Origin: CAZUZS01 sp964624795
Lineage (GTDB): Bacteria; Calditrichota; Calditrichia; RBG-13-44-9
Assembly: GCA_964624795.1 (NCBI GenBank)
Contig: CAZUZS010000023.1
Span: 1 to 63,950, forward strand
Direction: 5' to 3'
Length of the DNA stretch: 63,950 nucleotides
Shown here: one piece after another, positions 1 to 8,781 of the stretch
Numbering within the stretch: the stretch's first letter is position 1
Layout: each line of letters opens with the position of its first letter
Notes under the pieces: model-generated
What the model was told of the DNA's origin: nothing
Database searches by the model: none
Seen by the model: only the letters and a program-made list of their open reading frames with translations
Position numbers and translations under genes: made by a program

Positions 1-1
1 A

Positions 2-79
2 TTCCGCTTCGCGATTCACAAGATCATTAACACAGTCGACCGGAAGATTGTTAAATTAGGGGTGGGCAAGGAGTGCTAA
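2..79 (+). CDS. C-terminal end of an unidentified protein (partial, runs in from the left)
   Basis: Reading frame 2 is open from the window edge to a TAA at 77-79 and gives 25 residues (FRFAIHKIINTVDRK...). An AAGGAG-like stretch lies over its end and the sigma54 regulator starts 17 bases later, so it could be the tail of a co-transcribed sensor kinase, the usual neighbour of an NtrC-type regulator. No kinase motif is visible in so short a piece, so the identity is a guess from context only. Confidence 0.35.
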   Translation, partial: FRFAIHKIINTVDRKIVKLGVGKEC

Positions 80-96
80 CCGATGAAGAGAAGATG

Positions 97-1467
97 ATGA
101 AAATTATCCTTATAGATGACGACATTAACCTGTGCCGGGTACTCAGCCACCAATTGAAGAAAAACGGTTTTGAGGTTTTCACCGCTAACTCCGGCAGGCA
201 GGGATTGGATCTCTTCCTGGAGCATGGCGCCGATGTCATCCTGACTGATATTCAAATGCCGGACATTTCGGGTATCCGGGTTCTGGAGGAAGTCAGGCGC
301 CGCGACTGGCAAGTTGTCGTGATTATGATTACAGCTTACGGCAGTGTGGAGAATGCGTTGCAGGCCTGCCGGCTTGGTGCCGATGACTACCTGACCAAAC
401 CGTTCGGACAGGAGCAGATGCTGTTTGTCATCGAAAAGGCAGTGCGCCTGCGCAAGCTGCAGCAGGAAAACACGTCCCTCCGCCAGGAACTAACCGACAA
501 GTATCGTTTCGACAATATGGTCGCCCACAGCGGCGCCATGGAAGATGTGCTGCAAATGGCTGGCCGGGTCGCGGCAAGCGACGCCACTGTGCTGATTCTG
601 GGGGAAAGCGGCACCGGGAAAGAATTGCTTGCCAGGGCAATTCACTACAACAGCCCGCGCAAGGATCGACCGTTTGTGACTGTGAACTGCCCTTCTATTC
701 CCGACAATTTGATGGAAAGCGAACTTTTCGGGCATGTGAAAGGCGCATTCACCGGTGCATTGAAAGACCGTAAAGGGAAATTCGAGATGGCGGACACCGG
801 CACTATTTTCCTGGATGAGATCGGCGATTTGCACAGCGATGTGCAGGCCAAACTGCTGCGTGTTTTGCAGGAGCAGGAATTCGAGAAGGTTGGAGAGTCG
901 AAGCCGCTAAAGGTGGATGTCCGGGTTCTTGCCGCTACGAATAAGGACCTGGAGAAATTGATGGAGCAGGGGAAATTCCGGGAGGACCTCTACTACCGAT
1001 TAAACGTGGTGCCAATCACCATTCCCCCCCTGCGCGATCGCCGGGAAGAAATTCCCTACCTGGTTGATTTTTTCATTAGCCGCTATGCAAAAGACCGCAA
1101 TTTCCGGATCGATCCTGAGGTTTACGATTTGCTTGGCAACTACGATTGGCCGGGGAATGTGCGGGAGCTGGAAAATGTGATCGAGCGGGCAATTGTTCTC
1201 GCACCAGCCAGCACAATCACAGCGGAAAGCTTGCCTCCACATTTGATTGTGGGGAAAAACGCAAACAACCCCGCCGGAGAGGACACTACACACAATGTCG
1301 TTAGTCTTGATGAAGCAGAGCGCGTAGCTATTCTGTCCGCTCTGCGGAAAGCAGGGGGAAACCAAACCCGGGCAGCACAATTGCTAAAAATTCCACGCCA
1401 TGTGCTTCTTTACCGGCTAAAGAAATTAGACATCGAACACAAACAGATAAATCAAAACAGGGAGTAA
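97..1467 (+). CDS. Sigma54-dependent response regulator, NtrC/AtoC type
   Basis: This is a phosphorylation-controlled activator of RNA polymerase-sigma54 promoters, acting in the cytoplasm. Domains in order: receiver (acidic D7-D9, phosphoacceptor D51, T79, K101), AAA+ domain with Walker A GESGTGKE at about 169-176, the sigma54-contacting loop GAFTGA at 216-221 and Walker B GTIFLDE at about 235-241, then a C-terminal Fis-type helix-turn-helix (GNQTRAAQLLKIPRHVLLY). The length of 456 residues is normal. An upstream GTG (73) and ATG (94) are in frame. ATG 97 is chosen because GAAGAG lies at a normal distance and the receiver begins there (MKIILIDDD). The haem-binding-domain gene follows three bases after the stop, so the two are probably co-transcribed. 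The cognate kinase is probably just outside the window. The target promoters are unknown. Confidence 0.93.
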   Translation: MKIILIDDDINLCRVLSHQLKKNGFEVFTANSGRQGLDLFLEHGADVILTDIQMPDISGIRVLEEVRRRDWQVVVIMITAYGSVENALQACRLGADDYLTKPFGQEQMLFVIEKAVRLRKLQQENTSLRQELTDKYRFDNMVAHSGAMEDVLQMAGRVAASDATVLILGESGTGKELLARAIHYNSPRKDRPFVTVNCPSIPDNLMESELFGHVKGAFTGALKDRKGKFEMADTGTIFLDEIGDLHSDVQAKLLRVLQEQEFEKVGESKPLKVDVRVLAATNKDLEKLMEQGKFREDLYYRLNVVPITIPPLRDRREEIPYLVDFFISRYAKDRNFRIDPEVYDLLGNYDWPGNVRELENVIERAIVLAPASTITAESLPPHLIVGKNANNPAGEDTTHNVVSLDEAERVAILSALRKAGGNQTRAAQLLKIPRHVLLYRLKKLDIEHKQINQNRE

Positions 1468-1470
1468 AAC

Positions 1471-1944
1471 ATGAAACAGCATCTTCCCAAAATTGTGCTG
1501 GGTGTTGTTGTCGTTCTGATTGCCATTCAATTTGTACCTGTCAAAAAAACCAATCCGCCGGTTACGGGAGAAATTGCCGCCCCGCCCGAAGTCAAATCAG
1601 TTCTGCAACGCGCATGTTACGATTGCCACTCCAACCGTACGGTCTGGCCGTGGTACAGCCACATAGCGCCGGTCTCCTGGCTGGTCGTCTCAGACGTGAG
1701 CGAAGGACGGGGGGATCTGAATTTCTCGGAATGGGATTCATACGGCGTGGACAAGCAAAACAAAAAATTGGAAAAAATTGTTGATGAAGTGAATGAGGGG
1801 AAAATGCCGCTTAGTATGTATGTGATGATGCACCCCAAGGCAAAATTATCTTCAGCCGATAGGGACATTCTGCAAAAATGGGCGGTAGGCAGCAGCCAAA
1901 TGGGATTTGATGAAGAAGAGCAAGAGGTAGAAGATTTGGAGTAG
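1471..1944 (+). CDS. Membrane-anchored haem-binding domain protein (CxxCH)
   Basis: A protein of 157 residues. One N-terminal hydrophobic segment (about residues 8-23) acts as a signal anchor, followed by a periplasmic domain with a single c-type haem motif, C49-Y-D-C-H53. The flanking CHSNRTVWPWYSHIAPVSW pattern is that of the Haem_bd family found in many Bacteroidetes and relatives, where the role is not well known (electron transfer or haem sensing is inferred). The acidic C-terminus (EEEQEVEDLE) is not part of the core domain. It starts three bases after the sigma54 regulator stop, so the two are likely one transcript. Maturation would need a cytochrome c assembly system, which is not in this window. 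Confidence 0.85.
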   Translation: MKQHLPKIVLGVVVVLIAIQFVPVKKTNPPVTGEIAAPPEVKSVLQRACYDCHSNRTVWPWYSHIAPVSWLVVSDVSEGRGDLNFSEWDSYGVDKQNKKLEKIVDEVNEGKMPLSMYVMMHPKAKLSSADRDILQKWAVGSSQMGFDEEEQEVEDLE

Positions 1945-2023
1945 CAAATCGCATCGCGCGGCAAGATAATCTGAGGTTCCATTTCCACTGGTGATCTGGG
2001 ATCCTATTCATGAGTAAAATCTG

Positions 2024-3175
2024 CTACCGCGATTCCACCGGTTTGCTCATTTCATAATACAAATCTCGAACCTTCTCCAGATTCTTCTTCAAACCGTATT
2101 CGGTACGTACCAGATTGAATAAATTTTCCGCCAGAAGAGGCAAGTTATGTTTTCCCTCTGCCGTTTGAAGGAGCAGATTCGACAACGCCCCAATATCCCC
2201 GTTTGGGAACAGCAGGCCGGTTTTGCCGTGCCGAATGATCTCTCGGATGCCATAAGTGTCGGAAGCAATCACCGGCATTCGATTGAGGCCTGCTTCCAGG
2301 AGGGTTAGCGGAAGCCCTTCCCATCGGGAAGCCAAAACAAAAACATTACACGCTTTCATGAGGGGATCGACCGGCACAATTTCACCGGTGAATTTAATCA
2401 GATCACCCAAGCCATGCTGATCTGCCAATTGTTTGATTTGCGCGAACCGCCTGCCCCCGCCGACAAACACAAACATTACTTTCCGATTCGGGGGATCCTT
2501 CCTGAAATGTGAGATTGCCTTGACCAGGATGTCATAACCCTTCGCAAAATCGAAGCGCGCCACAGTTAGGAAAAGGAAACCATCTTCAGGCAGCTCATAC
2601 AATTTCCTGATATCTGCAATCGAAGCGGAGTTTGCGGTTTCCGGTTTATCGAGATCGATTCCATTGGGAATCACGGTAATATTCCGAACTGAATACCTGG
2701 TCTGAATAAACCTTCCATCGCTCTCCGAAACTGCAATTATTCTATTCACCTGGTGCAGGAGATATTTTTCCAATCGGAGCCGTAGCAGACCAGCGATTTT
2801 GCTTTTGGGACCCTTCTGGAATTCATATTTGTGCAAATGAACGCCGTGCACTGTAAAGACCACCGGAATTTTATGCTTTTGGAAAATATTGATATAAAAC
2901 GCCAATAACGGTTTCAAATGGTGAATATGAATCAAATCGGGTTTGAATCGGAGAATGTTGTTCGGGCGATAACCGTTCGTAAATATTTCGACGTGGGGCA
3001 ATTGCTCAAATTGTTTAATGGCTGCACCAGGCCGGGCGAAAACACCAAACCGAAAATCCGGCAGTCCCTTTGCGATCTGAAATATGTGCTCCAGCCCACC
3101 GCCGGTTTTAAAGGCATCGGTGACCAGCGCTATTCTCAATTTCGTATTATTTGTTAGATTGGCGGTTTTCATCAT
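2024..3175 (-). CDS. Glycosyltransferase family 4 (GT-B fold)
   Basis: Transfers a sugar from a nucleotide-sugar donor to a glycan acceptor, probably on the inner face of the cytoplasmic membrane. The N-terminal part holds the acceptor-side Rossmann domain (LRIALVTDAFKTGGGLEH), and the C-terminal part the donor-binding domain with the family 1/4 signature (FLFLTVARFDFAKGYD, later VFVLASRWEGLPLTLLEAG, where the E-x7-E pattern occurs). About 383 residues. A TTG six bases upstream is in frame; ATG 3175 is preferred. Its start lies inside the end of the next upstream glycosyltransferase (29-base overlap), which points to one transcript with the flippase gene. Last gene of the cassette; substrate unknown. 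Confidence 0.88.
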   Translation of the reverse strand: MMKTANLTNNTKLRIALVTDAFKTGGGLEHIFQIAKGLPDFRFGVFARPGAAIKQFEQLPHVEIFTNGYRPNNILRFKPDLIHIHHLKPLLAFYINIFQKHKIPVVFTVHGVHLHKYEFQKGPKSKIAGLLRLRLEKYLLHQVNRIIAVSESDGRFIQTRYSVRNITVIPNGIDLDKPETANSASIADIRKLYELPEDGFLFLTVARFDFAKGYDILVKAISHFRKDPPNRKVMFVFVGGGRRFAQIKQLADQHGLGDLIKFTGEIVPVDPLMKACNVFVLASRWEGLPLTLLEAGLNRMPVIASDTYGIREIIRHGKTGLLFPNGDIGALSNLLLQTAEGKHNLPLLAENLFNLVRTEYGLKKNLEKVRDLYYEMSKPVESR

Positions 3176-4508
3176 TCCCAATTACTTGGTCAAGCACAGC
3201 GGATAACTGCACTGCCAGATTTTTCCTTTCATAGCGTTCGATTCCCGTCCATGTGAATTGTGCTTCCAATTTTGCCCGCAAGAAACCATCGAACATCATT
3301 GACATTCCCTCACGGATTTCCGCTTCATTTTCATTTGAAGTCACAATTCCCGAACCGGTTTCGCGTATAATCTGCGCGGCGGCTCCCTGTGGCGGTACGA
3401 CCGCCAGAATCGGCCGTTTCGCCCGCAGATATTCGAATATTTTTCCGGTGAGCACCGCTTCATTCATACGATACTCGCCAATCAACAGAAATAGAATCGT
3501 GGCGCTCCGAATTTCCCGTATAACCTCTTCATGAGGTTGATACGGAATGATTTCGCAGTACGGTTCCAGACCGGATTCTTTCAGCAAGGTCAGATTATCA
3601 AACTCCCCGGGATTGTCCATCTGTCCAATAAGTTTCAGGTGTACGCGTTCCCGGAAATCGCTCCGTTCCTGAATTAGATTTTTTACCGCTGTGAAAAACT
3701 TCGCGGGGTTCTGCTCTTTATTAAAAATGCCGGTGTATGTTATTTGAAAATAATCTCGTCTCGCTTCCTGGGATTCGTCGCCGGCAAAATCTCTCTCATC
3801 ATAACCATTGGGAATTACGGTGTACTGAAGTTTAGGTTGTAGCTCCTTAAATCGCTTTCCAATAAAAGACGAGACCGTGGTAAGATGGGTTGCCTGCCGG
3901 AGAACCAGCCCTTCCAGCCTGCGATCAACCAATTGTCGCCAGGCACCCGGAGGGAAATTTGCCCGGTCCACCCAAAAATCCCTGAAGTCAGCAATCCACG
4001 GCAAGCCGGAAAGCCTGCTCAAGACCAGTGCAATAAGATGCGCCGTGAAGGGAGATGCAGTTGAAAAAATGGCAATCGGCTTTTCCTGCCGAATGATCGC
4101 TAATCCCTTTAAAATGCCAAATGGCAGCCACAATATTTCATTGTCCGGAAAAAGAATAGTTTGCTTAATTTTAACCAGGAAACCTGATTTTAATGTCTTC
4201 CTGAGTTTGGGTTGTTGTGCTCCCCGGTCCTTCAATTCGCGCTGCCAGCGACGAAAGAGAATCCTGCGAATCCATTTCATCGGTTCGATGGAATTGCTGC
4301 GATAAACCGGAACAGATTCAGGAATGTCAGATAGCAATGAATCGTCGCGGTAAAAATCGTACGGCTCTTTTACTGTTAACACGCATGGTCGCCACCCGAG
4401 TTCGGGAAGATATTTCACAAATTTTGCCGAGCGCTGCACCCCGCCGCCGCCAACCGGTGGGAAATAATAAGCAATAAACAAGACTTTGTCGCGAGGCGCT
4501 TCCGGCAT
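3147..4508 (-). CDS. Glycosyltransferase family 4, exopolysaccharide/O-antigen type
   Basis: A protein of 453 residues. It starts with the typical GT4 N-terminus (VLFIAYYFPPVGGGGVQRS, a glycine-rich loop), has a central FRDFWVDRANFPP region typical of this subfamily, and a C-terminal donor-site half (YTVIPNGYDERDF; later VLTGKIFEYLRAKRPILAV). Start ATG 4508 has AAGGG five bases upstream. It lies seven bases after the flippase gene and overlaps the following glycosyltransferase. The three genes make up a small cassette for building and moving a surface glycan. The sugar specificity cannot be read from the sequence. Confidence 0.88.
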   Translation of the reverse strand: MPEAPRDKVLFIAYYFPPVGGGGVQRSAKFVKYLPELGWRPCVLTVKEPYDFYRDDSLLSDIPESVPVYRSNSIEPMKWIRRILFRRWQRELKDRGAQQPKLRKTLKSGFLVKIKQTILFPDNEILWLPFGILKGLAIIRQEKPIAIFSTASPFTAHLIALVLSRLSGLPWIADFRDFWVDRANFPPGAWRQLVDRRLEGLVLRQATHLTTVSSFIGKRFKELQPKLQYTVIPNGYDERDFAGDESQEARRDYFQITYTGIFNKEQNPAKFFTAVKNLIQERSDFRERVHLKLIGQMDNPGEFDNLTLLKESGLEPYCEIIPYQPHEEVIREIRSATILFLLIGEYRMNEAVLTGKIFEYLRAKRPILAVVPPQGAAAQIIRETGSGIVTSNENEAEIREGMSMMFDGFLRAKLEAQFTWTGIERYERKNLAVQLSAVLDQVIGNDENRQSNK

Positions 4509-4515
4509 GTTACCC

Positions 4516-5799
4516 TTAAATTTTCTTCAGATTTTGCAGATCGCTTTTGCGCGGAACCAGCAATTGATTTATAGCTACACCTGTGAGACGCCGATAAAAA
4601 TAGACTGTCAGGACAGCAGCAAGGATATACGATATTGATGAACTCATTGCAGCACCGGCAATCCCAATTCTCGGAATCCAGATCAGATTCAATACAATTT
4701 TGACCAGGAAAATGACAATGGTGATATACATGCTGATCTGCGGCAGTCCCCTGGCTGAAAAATCCGCGGATAGAATTCTGGGTATGGTCAGTGCTGCGAT
4801 GCCAGGCAATAGCAAAATCAATGGCAACACTGAGTTTTTATACTGCGCCGAAAAGGCAAATGGGACAATCCATTTGGCAGTGATCGCAAGAAAAATCGCT
4901 CCCAATAGAATTACAACAAAGTTGATTCTTGACAGGACTGGTGTCTTTTTCTGCTGTTCGGTAGCATGTGCTGCCGCAGGAAAAAGGATGGTGCTGGTAG
5001 GCTGTGTCATATAATGGAGCTTCTCGGCAATTACCATCGCGACATAATACCATCCCACCAGCTCGCTGGACCAGAAATAGCCGATGAAAAACAGATCGGC
5101 GCGATAACTCAAAAATGTGAAGACATTGGTGATCATGATCTTAATTCCGTACCCGATAAAGTCCTTTGTCATCACCTTATTCCAGGTAGGCTTGAAGGGG
5201 AGTGTCTGTCTCCACATAAAAAGGCCAGGCAGTATCCAGGACAGTGCATAAATCGCCAGGGCAATTTTTATGTTTAATCCCCAAAAAATATAGGAAAGAA
5301 CAATGAGCACCATTAGTATCACTGGCCGGAAAAAAACGGTCTTGTTGTAGGAAATGAACTTTTGCAATCCCAACAGAATTTTTGAGCCATATTCGAAAAC
5401 CAGGTAAGCGAATATCAAAAAAATGCACCACCAGCTATCGCTCAAACTAACCGAGGAAGTATCACCGGAGAAAAATATTCGGTAGGCACCGCTATAAAAG
5501 AAGACTATAGTTACAAATGAAGAGAGCGCCATAATGAAGAAAGACGTCGTGAAAACATTTCCGTAAATCTCTTTTTGGGGGTACCTGCCGTTGCTCACAT
5601 TATAAAGAATGGAAGATTCGAATCCCAAATTGGTGAATTTGTAGGTGAACTCTGAAATCTGAAAAAGCAGAACGACAATTCCCAGCGATGCTGGCCCTAA
5701 CCAGCGAGACAGAAGCACATTATTGAATATCCCAAATGCGAACGTGCCCATTTGCACAAGAAACGTTACGCCAATAACTCGGGTGAGTGATGTGCTCAT
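4516..5799 (-). CDS. Polysaccharide flippase, Wzx-like (MOP superfamily)
   Basis: An integral membrane protein of 427 residues with about 12 hydrophobic segments and the N-terminal pattern of the polysaccharide-synthesis family (FLVQMGTFAFGIFNNVLLSRWLGPASLGIVVLLFQ). Members move lipid-linked oligosaccharides across the cytoplasmic membrane. ATG 5799 is preceded by AAAGGTG at a normal distance. It is the first gene of the minus-strand cassette, followed by two GT4 glycosyltransferases. No polymerase (Wzy), priming transferase or chain-length regulator is seen nearby, so the cassette depends on genes elsewhere. Confidence 0.85.
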   Translation of the reverse strand: MSTSLTRVIGVTFLVQMGTFAFGIFNNVLLSRWLGPASLGIVVLLFQISEFTYKFTNLGFESSILYNVSNGRYPQKEIYGNVFTTSFFIMALSSFVTIVFFYSGAYRIFFSGDTSSVSLSDSWWCIFLIFAYLVFEYGSKILLGLQKFISYNKTVFFRPVILMVLIVLSYIFWGLNIKIALAIYALSWILPGLFMWRQTLPFKPTWNKVMTKDFIGYGIKIMITNVFTFLSYRADLFFIGYFWSSELVGWYYVAMVIAEKLHYMTQPTSTILFPAAAHATEQQKKTPVLSRINFVVILLGAIFLAITAKWIVPFAFSAQYKNSVLPLILLLPGIAALTIPRILSADFSARGLPQISMYITIVIFLVKIVLNLIWIPRIGIAGAAMSSSISYILAAVLTVYFYRRLTGVAINQLLVPRKSDLQNLKKI

Positions 5800-6163
5800 A
5801 ATAGTGCACCTTTCGCGTGAATCACATCAGTCGGGGGAATTTGGTGAAGCAAAAGTTGGCATTCATATATTTACCATAATTTTGCTGCGAATGGACAGTT
5901 ACCTTCCGCTATTTGAATTTTTTCAACCGTAATTGTACACAGAATAACTATAAATTACAAATCCTAAACACTTTACCGATCACAGCAACAAATCGGATTT
6001 CCGGTAATCTTCATGGCGGTAATCCCATTTCCCAGGCGTCCCATGGCTAATATTTCCATTTCATAACTACTTTCATAATATCTTCATCAACAGCGCGTAG
6101 AATATAGTAAAGATTAAACGAATCCGGGCAACCGGTTCAACGAATAGAGCAAAGGAGCAACAA
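5800..6163. other. Divergent intergenic region
   Basis: 364 bases between the flippase (leftward) and the acyl-CoA dehydrogenase (rightward). It must hold both promoters, but I see no hexamer pair good enough to call. AAAGGAG at 6151-6157 is the ribosome-binding site of the dehydrogenase. The stretch is AT-rich and holds no convincing small ORF. Confidence 0.5.
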
Positions 6164-8113
6164 ATGGACAGACATTATCAAAAAGACGGACCGCATTCGC
6201 CGTCGGAGGAGGAGTCGAGACGAATTGCGGAGGCTTCGCGCGAAACCACGTGGGAAAAAGCCAGCTTCCTGCGTGAATTATTTCTGGGAAAATTAAGGCT
6301 GGATCTCGTTCACCCATTCCCGGACTTGCAGGGACTTGACAATCCCGACTTCAAAAGATTTTATAACGACATGAAAAAATTTCTGCAACAGGAAGTGGAT
6401 TCCGACGCAATTGACCGCAACCGAAAAATCCCCCGGCATAACATCGAGCGCCTGGCCGAAATGGGTGCATTTGGTATGAAGATTGATAAAAAATATGGTG
6501 GTCTGGGATTTACTCAGGCAGAATATAACGAGATCCTGAAACTGATAACCAGCCAGGACGGAAACCTGACGGCCCTGTTATCCGCTCACCAATCCATCGG
6601 CGTTCCCCAGCCGCTTATGCTGTTTGGCACGGAGGAACAAAAGCAGAAGTACCTGCCCCGCATTGCGAAGGGAGCCGTAACCGCGTTCGCACTTACCGAA
6701 CCGGATGTGGGATCGGACCCGGCGCGGGTTTCTACTAACGTGGAGGAATCTGCGGACGGAAAATCATACATCCTCAACGGCGAAAAACTGTGGACAACAA
6801 ACGGCACGATTGCGGACTTGCTGGTAGTGATGGCAAGGCATAAAGAGGACGGTAAAATAAGCGCTTTCATTGTTGATACCGAATGGGAAGGAGTGGAAGT
6901 TGTCTACCGGTGTTCTTTCATGGGATTGAAGGCATTGGAAAACGGACTGATCCGGTTCACCGATGTGCGCATTCCAAAGGAAGACCTTTTATGGCAACGG
7001 GGAAAGGGACTGAAACTGGCGCTTGTTACCCTCAACACCGGGCGGCTTGCGCTTCCCGCGGCAACCGTCGGGGCAGCCAAAACGGCCCTCGAAATCTGCC
7101 GCTTGTGGGGAAATCAACGGGTGCAGTGGGGGCAGCCGGTCGGCAAACACGAAGCAATTGCCCATAAAATCGCCGATATGGCGGCAGCCACATTTGCGAT
7201 GGAATCGATAGCGGATCTGGCAACCGCAATGGCGGAAAATGACTTCGATATTCGGCTGGAAGCGGCAGTCGCCAAAATGTATAACACTGAGGCCGGCTGG
7301 AAGATTATCGATGACGCTGTGCAGATCCGGGGAGGCCGCGGATATGAAACGGCCGAATCCATGGAAGCCAGGGGCGAACCGGGGGTAGAAGTGGAAAGGA
7401 TGATGCGGGATTTTCGCATCAATCTTATCTTCGAAGGTTCAAGCGAGATTATGCGGTTGTTTATTGCCAGAGAGGCAGTGGACAAACACCTGGAAATTTC
7501 CGGGATCATGCTCGATCCAAAGAAATCCGTATCGGATAAAATGGCGGCATTGCCCCGCATTTTCGGATTTTATGCAAAATGGTACCCCTCCCTGTGGCTG
7601 AAATGGGGGCTTTGGCCGAGATACCGGCAATTCGGGAAATTAGCCGGCCACATGCGTTTCGCGGAGCGCTCTGCCCGCAAACTGGCGCGGCAAATTTTTC
7701 ACGCCATGTTGGTGTACCAGGGTAAGCTTGAAAAGAAACAGGCTTTTCTATTCAGGCTGGTAGATATCGGTGCGGAGCTTTTCGCAATGACAGCGACCAT
7801 CAGCCGCGCGATGAAGCTTTCCAAATCCGGGAACACAAACGCGATAGAACTGGCTGATGCTTTTTGTCGCTCCGCACAACGCAGAGTGAATGCACACTTT
7901 ATTTCGTTGTGGTCAAATGACGATGTGACAAAATATAAACTTGCGCGCCAGGTGCTGGACGACGACTTCCTGTGGCTGGAAGAAGGTAGTGTGGGTATAA
8001 AGGAGAAGGAACTGTTGAAACGAACCCCGGAAAAGCGGGTCAGACGAGTGCGTACACGCAGTCGGAAAGTACGAGAAGCGCTTGAATTGCTAAACGGGGA
8101 CACTGAAAATTAG
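6164..8113 (+). CDS. Acyl-CoA dehydrogenase, long form (VLCAD/ACAD9-like)
   Basis: FAD enzyme that introduces the alpha-beta double bond in acyl-CoA, the first step of beta-oxidation, passing electrons to an electron-transfer flavoprotein. 649 residues, against about 380 for short/medium-chain enzymes. The extra C-terminal domain (from about residue 450) is the kind seen in very-long-chain/ACAD9 enzymes. Visible motifs: ALTEPDVGSDPARVST (family signature 1), LWTTNG, QIRGGRGYE, and the catalytic-glutamate segment LIFEGSSEIMRLFIAREAV. Start ATG 6164 has AAAGGAG seven bases upstream. Its 3' end overlaps the convergent nitroreductase-family gene by four bases, with no terminator between. No thiolase or ETF gene is near. 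Confidence 0.93.
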   Translation: MDRHYQKDGPHSPSEEESRRIAEASRETTWEKASFLRELFLGKLRLDLVHPFPDLQGLDNPDFKRFYNDMKKFLQQEVDSDAIDRNRKIPRHNIERLAEMGAFGMKIDKKYGGLGFTQAEYNEILKLITSQDGNLTALLSAHQSIGVPQPLMLFGTEEQKQKYLPRIAKGAVTAFALTEPDVGSDPARVSTNVEESADGKSYILNGEKLWTTNGTIADLLVVMARHKEDGKISAFIVDTEWEGVEVVYRCSFMGLKALENGLIRFTDVRIPKEDLLWQRGKGLKLALVTLNTGRLALPAATVGAAKTALEICRLWGNQRVQWGQPVGKHEAIAHKIADMAAATFAMESIADLATAMAENDFDIRLEAAVAKMYNTEAGWKIIDDAVQIRGGRGYETAESMEARGEPGVEVERMMRDFRINLIFEGSSEIMRLFIAREAVDKHLEISGIMLDPKKSVSDKMAALPRIFGFYAKWYPSLWLKWGLWPRYRQFGKLAGHMRFAERSARKLARQIFHAMLVYQGKLEKKQAFLFRLVDIGAELFAMTATISRAMKLSKSGNTNAIELADAFCRSAQRRVNAHFISLWSNDDVTKYKLARQVLDDDFLWLEEGSVGIKEKELLKRTPEKRVRRVRTRSRKVREALELLNGDTEN

Positions 8114-8781
8114 ATGAATGAAGTAATCTCATGCAGCGATTTTTTTCGGAGCTTGGGAACAGTCACATCTTCAGCCGGGTAACCAACCACAAGATTAAGG
8201 AATGGTTTCTCATTTGCCGGTCGTTTCAGGATATCATTCAAGAATCCCATGGGGCTTGGTGTGTGCGTTAGCGCAGCCAGGCCCGCGTGGTGTAACGCAG
8301 TAATCAGCATACCCGTGGCAATTCCCACCGATTCAAGGGCATAATAATGTTTGCGCTTGGAACCATCCGGAAAAAAACTGTAACGCTCCACCAAAATGAC
8401 AATCAGGTACGGGGCGATTTCGAGGAACGGCTTATTTTCATCGGTGCCGAGAGGCGCCAAAGCATCCAGCCACTCCCTCGTCGCCCGGTTACGATAAAAC
8501 TCCCGCTCTTCTTTCTCCGCTGCCAGCCTGATTTCCTTTTTTACTTTCGCATCGCTTACCACTACGAAGTGCCATGGCTGCATGTTGGCACCACTTGGAG
8601 CTGTTCCCGCTGCCCGGAGGCAATTCTCAATAATTTTCCGCGGCACCTCCCGGTCCGAAAACTGCCGGACCGAACGCCGTCGCTTCATTTCTTCATAAAA
8701 TTTTTCAGACCGCTGCTGCATTTCCTCAGTAGGGTACTCACGGTATTCTGTTAATGGCAAGAATTTCTGTTTATCTATCAT
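8110..8781 (-). CDS. Nitroreductase-family flavoprotein, iodotyrosine deiodinase (IYD)-like
   Basis: FMN enzyme of 223 residues. It matches the iodotyrosine-deiodinase branch of the nitroreductase fold, not the ordinary nitroreductases: FMN-binding RRRSVRQFS and AAGTAPSGANMQPWHFVVV, a Y/E-rich lid, GSKRKHYYALESVGIATGML, RPANEKPFLNLVVGYP and VTVPKLRKKSL. The substrate triad of IYD (human E157, Y161, K182: E-x3-Y-x20-K) is present with identical spacing as E92, Y96 and K117, including the conserved W at Y+8. The family reductively dehalogenates halotyrosines/halophenols; the real substrate here is unknown. ATG overlaps the stop of the RND permease (ATGA, 8778-8781), so translation is coupled to the efflux pump. 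Its end overlaps the convergent acyl-CoA dehydrogenase by four bases. Confidence 0.9.
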   Translation of the reverse strand: MIDKQKFLPLTEYREYPTEEMQQRSEKFYEEMKRRRSVRQFSDREVPRKIIENCLRAAGTAPSGANMQPWHFVVVSDAKVKKEIRLAAEKEEREFYRNRATREWLDALAPLGTDENKPFLEIAPYLIVILVERYSFFPDGSKRKHYYALESVGIATGMLITALHHAGLAALTHTPSPMGFLNDILKRPANEKPFLNLVVGYPAEDVTVPKLRKKSLHEITSFI

